Positions 14,017-18,040 of a stretch of 18,040 bases of DNA are shown here, one piece after another. How positions within the stretch are numbered: position 1 is the first letter of the stretch; each line of letters starts with the position of its first letter. The notes under the pieces are model-generated. The model had not been told where the DNA came from and did no database searches. It saw only the letters and a list, made by a program, of their open reading frames with translations. The stretch comes from Burkholderiales bacterium (GTDB taxonomy: Bacteria; Pseudomonadota; Gammaproteobacteria; Burkholderiales; SG8-41): positions 1 through 18,040 of the forward strand of contig JAIESJ010000301.1 of NCBI GenBank assembly GCA_019746155.1. Direction: 5' to 3'. A program made the position numbers and the translations under genes.

Positions 14017-15185
14017 ATGTTTTCTGATGGACAAAACGGACAGCTCGCCGGCGCGAGTGGCGAGCAGCCGCGCAGCGGCGCCGCCAGCGCGCCGGCGGCA
14101 TCCCGTTTAGTAAAACGGGACGAAAGGAACCCATCAAGGGTACCCCTTGCATCTCCCGAAAGTTTGGCCGGGGAGTTTGACAAGGACTACGAGGCGGAAA
14201 TCTACCGGCTGGAGAGCCGGGGTGGTCGGGGCGTCATCATCGCCCATCCGAAACCGCTGGAATCGGCAAATTCCCTTATCGCCTTTATCGACTGGTGCGC
14301 TTTTACCCTCAAGCCGCCCCAGTTAAAACGCATACCTGGGTCATGGCCGAGCTTGCCCGACTGTTCGGCTTCGATATCTATACCCCTCGCGCTGCGGGCT
14401 TATACGGTTACAAGCACAGCGCCATCATCGAGGAAGGGGGCTTGGTCGCGTGGGGTGGCAAGAATCAACGAGGGACGGTCTACGTCAGCCTGAACGGGCA
14501 AGGTTGTGGCCGGATCGCGGACTGGGAAAAGCTCAGGGCATGGCTGGAATGCCACGGTGCGCGGCTCACGCGGGTTGACCCCGCTCACGATGATTTCGAG
14601 GGCAAGACGGTTACGATTGAAAAGGCCAAGGCATGGTATGACGCCGGAGGTTTCAATTCGGGCGGTCGCAAGCCTGAATCCAGCGTTGCCGGGGATTGGT
14701 GGGGCGGCAGTAAGGGGCGCACGGTCTATGTTGGGGCGCGGCACAATGGGAAGCTGTTGCGCATCTATGAGAAGGGTAAGCAGTTGGGCGAGCCGGATAG
14801 CCCTTGGGTGCGTGTTGAACTGGAAATTCACAATAAATCCCGCCATATCCCGCTCGACATTCTGACGAGGCCAGCAGCCTACCTTGCAGGTGCATATCCC
14901 TGTCTGCGCTTTCTCTCTGCTGAACAATGCAGGGTCAAAACCATACAAAAAGCAGCAAAGACTACCTATACGAAGGCCGTGGAGGTTGCGCGGAACCAGT
15001 GCGGCAGACTCATCAATCTGATGATGCAGGTGTATGGGGGAGATACGGATTCGGTGGTTCATGCGCTTGCCCGTGATGGACTTCCTGCCCGTCTTGATCC
15101 GTATAGCTACCAATTACGTACCGACTCGGCGCTGGCTTATGCCCTCGATCCGGGAGGCGGGAATGATGCTGCTGTGGTCGCTTGA
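14017..15185 (+). CDS. Rep_trans/RstA-like replication initiator, interrupted by a -1 frameshift
   Basis: Rolling-circle initiator of the family of filamentous-phage RstA and pT181-type Rep proteins; it nicks the origin. Translation starts at ATG 14017 behind AGGGAGG (14006-14012). The first frame runs through a low-complexity N-terminus to the domain start SLIAFIDWCAFTLKPPQLK, then departs from the family. The -1 frame continues it as THTWVMAELARLFGFDIYTP and contains YGYKHS, RTVYVGARHNGKLLRIYEKGKQLG and WVRVELEIHNKSRHIPLDIL, the family hallmark. The switch falls at TTA-AAA-C (14323-14329), where one more A would restore the frame. Fused, the product would be about 389 residues. Either it is a loss-of-function or sequencing indel, or frameshifting is programmed. 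A GTG at 14295 could start only the downstream part. Confidence 0.8.
14043..14120 (+). other. cluster of three hairpins inside the rep 5' coding region (candidate dso)
   Basis: Three consecutive perfect inverted repeats: GCTCGCC/GGCGAGC (14043-14049, 14059-14065), GCCGCC/GGCGGC (14080-14085, 14094-14099), and TCCCGTTT-AGTA-AAACGGGA (14101-14120, 8-base stem, 4-base loop). In pT181-family plasmids the double-strand origin lies inside the initiator gene and contains an extruded hairpin that Rep nicks. The protein encoded here is low-complexity (QLAGASGEQPRSGAASAPA), consistent with DNA-level rather than protein-level constraint. The nick site is not identified. Confidence 0.45.
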
Positions 15186-15498
15186 TGAAACTGCACGACA
15201 GCTTGGCGGACTATCGCGGCGTACTGTGCAAAGGTTGATATCCCGTGGTGAGCTTCCATTTCTTCGTGTTGGTCGATTGGTGCGGATACCAGCTGATGCT
15301 GTGCACGAATATGTGGCAGCCAGGATTAAAACTGCGGATAATCAGAAGGGCGTGGAACCGGTGGCGTGGAAAGGAGTTGCACCATGCCATTTAAACGCAA
15401 AGATTCACCGATCTTCTATGTCAGCTACACCGACGCAAGCGGCGCAAGAGTTAAACGTTCTACTGGAACGACTAACAAAAGCGAGGCGAAAGCGCTAG
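15163..15498 (+). CDS. helix-turn-helix (excisionase/AlpA-like) DNA-binding protein
   Basis: 111 residues from the first of two ATGs (15163, 15166), preceded by GGGAGGCGG (15153-15159) and overlapping the rep 3' end by 23 bases. Residues about 5-50 (SLDETARQLGGLSRRTVQRLISRGELPFLRVGRLVRIPADAVHEYV) are a MerR/HTH_17-type winged helix as in excisionases and AlpA regulators. It probably biases the integrase toward excision and may regulate the element. The last 38 or so residues overlap the start of int in another frame and look like a read-through tail rather than a domain. Confidence 0.8.
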   Translation: MMLLWSLDETARQLGGLSRRTVQRLISRGELPFLRVGRLVRIPADAVHEYVAARIKTADNQKGVEPVAWKGVAPCHLNAKIHRSSMSATPTQAAQELNVLLERLTKARRKR

Positions 15499-16466
15499 AA
15501 GCAAAATGGAGATTAGAGGCGCGACAAGAGCGATTGTGGGGTACGCAACCCTCACGCACATTTGACGAACTTATGCTTGCTTACCTCAAGGCAACCGAGA
15601 CTGAGCGTAGCGGCTGGTCACGTGATCTCTACTATCTAAAAAAGCTGAAAGCGTTTTTCACTGGTCGGGAGTTGGGGAAACTCAAGCGTGCCGATGTTCG
15701 CGGCTATATCGAACAGCGGAAAGCTGAAGGAATCGCCAATGCCACCATTAACCGTGAAGTCGGGTTGTTCTCGTCTGCGATCAATTATGCGCGCCGAGAA
15801 TGGGATTGGGATATACACAATCCCGCCGAGCGTATGCGATTGAGCGAAGGCGATGGCAGGAAACGCTTTGCAACGGTGGAAGAGGTGTCCAGGTTGATTA
15901 AGACGGCAGAGCAACATAAACGAGCTCCTTACCTTGCAGACTTGATTCGTGTTGCTGTTAACACGGCATGTCGTCGTGGCGAGTTGCTCGGGCTGCGATG
16001 GTCTCAGGTCGATCTGGAAACAAACACTCTGAAACTAGAGGGGAAAGATACCAAGAATGGTAAACCGAAGCGTGTGCCATTGAACCAACAAGCCCGTGCC
16101 GCGCTGCTGAACCGTTTACGGTATCGGGAAAAGCATTGCCCAGACACCCCTTGGGTATTCTGCCGAAAGAGCGGTGAGCGTACCGTGTCTATTCAATCGA
16201 GTTGGGAGGCCGTGTTAAAAGAGGCCGAGCTTGAGGATTTCCATTTTCACGATCTGCGCCATACCTGCGGCTCTTGGTTGGTGCAAAGCGGTGTGCCATT
16301 AGCCGATGTGAAAGAGGTGCTCGGACACAGCACGATTAGAATGACTGAGCGATACGCTCACAACGCACCAGAGAACAGCAGGGCAGCAGTCGAGAAGCTC
16401 AATGCCCTGTCTCAATCTGGTCTCACCAGCGATACGGTGAGTTTGCAGGGTGCTTTAAGTGCTTGA
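15384..16466 (+). CDS. tyrosine site-specific integrase
   Basis: Integrates and excises the element at the tRNA-Val site. 360 residues: an N-terminal arm-binding segment (about 1-50, FYVSYTDASGARVKRSTGTTNKSEA), a core-binding SAM-like domain (about 55-150) and a catalytic domain with R197 (TACRRGE), H289 and R292 (HDLRH), H315 (LGHS) and nucleophile Y324 (TERYAH). All are present, so the enzyme looks active. ATG 15384 is preferred because GGAAAGGAG (15368-15376) precedes it; an ATG-less extension to 15366 adds six residues. It overlaps the HTH gene by 115 bases and stops six bases before the attachment repeat, convergent with the tRNA gene. Confidence 0.95.
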   Translation: MPFKRKDSPIFYVSYTDASGARVKRSTGTTNKSEAKALEAKWRLEARQERLWGTQPSRTFDELMLAYLKATETERSGWSRDLYYLKKLKAFFTGRELGKLKRADVRGYIEQRKAEGIANATINREVGLFSSAINYARREWDWDIHNPAERMRLSEGDGRKRFATVEEVSRLIKTAEQHKRAPYLADLIRVAVNTACRRGELLGLRWSQVDLETNTLKLEGKDTKNGKPKRVPLNQQARAALLNRLRYREKHCPDTPWVFCRKSGERTVSIQSSWEAVLKEAELEDFHFHDLRHTCGSWLVQSGVPLADVKEVLGHSTIRMTERYAHNAPENSRAAVEKLNALSQSGLTSDTVSLQGALSA

Positions 16467-16472
16467 AGTAAT

Positions 16473-16516
16473 TGGTGGGCGGTACTGGGATCGAACCAGT
16501 GGCTTCCACCGTGTGA
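16473..16516. repeat. attR: 44-bp direct repeat inside tRNA-Val
   Basis: Identical over 44 bases to 12474-12517. It includes the CCA end, acceptor strand, T-arm and anticodon-stem 3' strand of the tRNA and stops in the anticodon loop. This is where strand exchange by tyrosine integrases of this kind commonly occurs. Integration therefore left the tRNA gene intact. Confidence 0.92.
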
Positions 16517-16547
16517 AGGTGGCACTCTACCGCTGAGTTAACCGCCC
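16473..16547 (-). tRNA. tRNA-Val (anticodon CAC)
   Basis: The reverse strand folds into a complete 75-base cloverleaf: acceptor GGGCGGT/ACCGCCC, D-stem ACTC/GAGT, anticodon stem CCACC/GGTGG with loop TTCACAC (anticodon CAC, decoding GUG), T-stem ACTGG/CCAGT with loop TTCGATC, discriminator A and encoded CCA. The 3' half is contributed by or shared with the integrated element. A promoter fits upstream at 16573-16602. Confidence 0.95.
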
Positions 16548-16572
16548 GTATCCGGTTCAGCGAACGGCGCCC

Positions 16573-16602
16573 ATTCTAACATTGTTCGCCGGTCCCTATC
16601 AA
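16573..16602 (-). promoter_or_regulatory. promoter of tRNA-Val
   Basis: On the reverse strand, TTGATA (complement of 16597-16602) and TAGAAT (complement of 16573-16578) are spaced by 18 bases. Transcription would begin roughly 20 bases before the mature tRNA 5' end. A TATAAT on the forward strand at 16613-16618 lacks a -35 partner. Confidence 0.5.
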
Positions 16603-16684
16603 TTTGGCGCGCTATAATCGCCACGACTCCCAGTCACCGCATGAAAAAGTGCGGGGGCCGCAATCCCTTGCCGACAATCAGTGA

Positions 16685-16776
16685 TGGCGGCATGGGAATG
16701 CCGCCCTACAGAAAGATTACGCGTAGGTCGCCAATCCCCTGGCGACACCATGTCGGGTAAGGATTTCCGACCTACG
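16685..16776. repeat. REP-like palindromic repeat array (copy 2)
   Basis: Three hairpin units in a row: GGCGGCAT-GGGA-ATGCCGCC followed by CTAC (16686-16709), GTCGCCA-N6-TGGCGAC (16727-16746) and GTCGG-N10-CCGAC followed by CTACG (16752-16775). The first and third share sequence with the units at 1571-1724. They occupy most of the 290-base gap between the tRNA gene and the dehydrogenase gene; the rest of the gap shows nothing recognisable. Confidence 0.7.
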
Positions 16777-16836
16777 GCAACCATTTTTACGAATGCCCAT
16801 AGCGCGGGCGCGCCGTTCACCGCGAAGCAGGATCGC

Positions 16837-18040
16837 ATGCCGAAACAGATCACGATCATCGGCGCCGGCATTGTCGGCATCGCCACCGCATGCTATCTGC
16901 GGCGCGACGGGCATGAGGTGACCGTGGTCGACATGAATCCGCCGGGCGAGTATTGCTCGTTCGGCAACGCCGGCATCCTCAGCCCCGGTTCCTGCGCGCC
17001 GCAGGCCCTGCCGGGCATTCTGTGGAAGGTGCCGGGTTATCTCGCCGACCCGCTGGGGCCGCTCACCGTGCGCTGGTCGTATCTGCCCAGGGCGGCGCCG
17101 TGGCTGCTGAGATTCATCGCGAATTCGCGGCGTGCGCGCGTCGAGCGCATCGCCGACGCCCTGCGCGCGCTGCTGAAACAAACCTTCGATGCCTACGGGC
17201 CGCTGGTGAAGCACGCCGGCGTAACCGACCTGATACGCCAGACCGGCTACCTCGCGGTCTACGAAAGCGAGGACGCTTATCGCGGCGACGCGCTGGCGTG
17301 GCAACTGCGGCGCGACCGCGGCGTGGCGATGGAGGAACTCGACGCGCAGGCGATCCAGCGGTTTGCGCCGGCGCTGGCGAAGATCTATCGCTGCGGCCTG
17401 TATCTTCCGGAGCAGGGCTATGTCGCCGATCCCGGGCGCCTCACCAAAGCGCTCGCTGCACAGTTCCAGCGCGACGGCGGCGAAATCCTGCGGCGCAAGG
17501 TGCTCGACATCGAACTCGGCCCGGCGGGGCCGACCGCGCTGGTGACCAGCGCCGGCAGGGTGTCGGTCGAGACGCTGGTGGTCTGTGCCGGCGTGCATTC
17601 CAACGAACTTACGTCAAAACTTGGCGATCCCGTGCCGATCGAAGCCGAACGCGGTTATCACGTTACCTTTTCCGATCCGCGGGTCGAACTTTCCATGCCG
17701 GTGTTCGCGCCGGAAGGAAAGTTTTTTGTCACGCCGATGGACATGGGGCTGCGCATCGCGGGGCAGGCCGAGTTCGCCGGTATCTACGCAGAGCCTAACT
17801 ACGCGCGCGCCGATATCCTGGCGCAACACATGCGGCGCATGCTGCCTGGCATCGGCAGCGTGGATTGCACCAAGTGGATGGGACGCCGGCCGTCACTGCC
17901 CGACTCGCTGCCGGTGATCGGGCCGTCACCCCGGCACAAAAATATTTACTATGCCTTCGGCCACGGCCACGTCGGCCTGTGCGGCGCCGCCCCCACCGGC
18001 CGCATCATCGCCGACCTCATCGGCGGGCGGCAGCCCGTTA
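16837..18040 (+). CDS. DadA-like FAD-dependent amino-acid dehydrogenase (3' end outside window)
   Basis: Flavoprotein of the D-amino-acid oxidase superfamily, probably oxidising a D-amino acid or related amine at the membrane and passing electrons to the respiratory chain. 401 codons are present. The N-terminal Rossmann motif is IIGAGIVGIATACYLRRDGHEVTVVD (residues 6-31) with GxGxxG, then CSFGNAGILSPGSCAPQALPGI as in DadA. The C-terminal FAD/substrate region WMGRRPSLPDSLPVIGPS and YAFGHGHVGLCGAAPTGRIIADLI is also present. Family members have about 410-420 residues, so only a few residues are missing at the window edge. ATG 16837 follows AGCAGGA (16826-16832). The substrate is not decided by sequence. 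Confidence 0.88.
   Translation, partial: MPKQITIIGAGIVGIATACYLRRDGHEVTVVDMNPPGEYCSFGNAGILSPGSCAPQALPGILWKVPGYLADPLGPLTVRWSYLPRAAPWLLRFIANSRRARVERIADALRALLKQTFDAYGPLVKHAGVTDLIRQTGYLAVYESEDAYRGDALAWQLRRDRGVAMEELDAQAIQRFAPALAKIYRCGLYLPEQGYVADPGRLTKALAAQFQRDGGEILRRKVLDIELGPAGPTALVTSAGRVSVETLVVCAGVHSNELTSKLGDPVPIEAERGYHVTFSDPRVELSMPVFAPEGKFFVTPMDMGLRIAGQAEFAGIYAEPNYARADILAQHMRRMLPGIGSVDCTKWMGRRPSLPDSLPVIGPSPRHKNIYYAFGHGHVGLCGAAPTGRIIADLIGGRQPV

Larger units (their letters stand above)
12474..16516. mobile_element. tRNA-Val-integrated replicating element (about 4.0 kb)
   Basis: Bounded by perfect 44-base repeats 3,999 bases apart, with the integrase stop codon only six bases from the right repeat. 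Contents in order: an inverted-repeat region, HigBA-like toxin-antitoxin pair, two unknown small genes, promoter/operator, Rep_trans-type initiator, HTH excisionase-like protein, tyrosine integrase. All genes are on the plus strand and the coding style is visibly less GC-rich than the flanks. There are no virion, secretion, relaxase or packaging genes, so it is either a satellite that needs a helper, a mobilizable integrative element using the Rep protein as relaxase, or a decayed inovirus-like provirus. Which of these applies is inference. Confidence 0.88.

Noticed and set aside
14400..15113. 237-residue minus-strand open frame opposite rep
   Set aside because: The plus strand encodes recognisable Rep_trans motifs; the minus frame has none.
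16717..17598. 293-residue minus-strand frame opposite the FAD dehydrogenase
   Set aside because: Shadow frame; the plus strand carries the GxGxxG motif and DadA-like C-terminus.

Overview
The window looks like a chromosomal segment of a GC-rich betaproteobacterium. The reasons are the rnhA-dnaQ gene pair, a long type-2 transaldolase, a PrpR-type sigma-54 activator facing a family III CoA-transferase, NitT/TauT-type ABC transporters, and dispersed palindromic and heptad repeats between genes. No species assignment is possible from sequence reading alone.

Layout. 1-1337 (+): tail of an unidentified gene, then rnhA and dnaQ. 1338-1769 is a repeat-filled spacer. 1770-3896 (-): transaldolase and nudC (NAD(H) pyrophosphatase). 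3939-5912 (-): a PrpR-family sigma-54-dependent regulator. Its divergent intergenic region holds a good -24/-12 promoter (6132-6148) and, about 150 bp upstream of the predicted transcription start, a TGTTTC-N6-GAAACA palindrome. 6241-12011 (+): an accessory catabolic/transport cluster of family III CoA-transferase, HMG-CoA lyase-type enzyme, a relic of a polysaccharide deacetylase, and a NitT/TauT-type ABC transporter (binding protein, ATPase, two different permeases). The inferred logic is uptake of an organic compound, activation as a CoA thioester, retro-Claisen/aldol cleavage, and control by the sigma-54 activator.

12063-12397 is a broken PIN-domain toxin gene whose frame was destroyed by two short tandem duplications. 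12474-16516 is the most interesting part: a compact, roughly 4-kb integrative element inserted in a tRNA-Val(CAC) gene, bounded by perfect 44-bp direct repeats that begin in the anticodon loop. It carries a HigBA-like toxin-antitoxin pair, two unknown small genes, a strong promoter plus operator, a Rep_trans/RstA-like rolling-circle initiator (split by a -1 frameshift at an A4 run, with a cluster of hairpins at its 5' end that may be the replication origin), a HTH excisionase-like protein and a tyrosine integrase. It has no capsid, secretion or conjugation genes, so it resembles a minimal replicating satellite or mobilizable element. The window ends (16837-18040, +) in a DadA-like FAD-dependent amino-acid dehydrogenase truncated by the window edge, preceded by another array of the same palindromic repeat family seen at 1571-1724.
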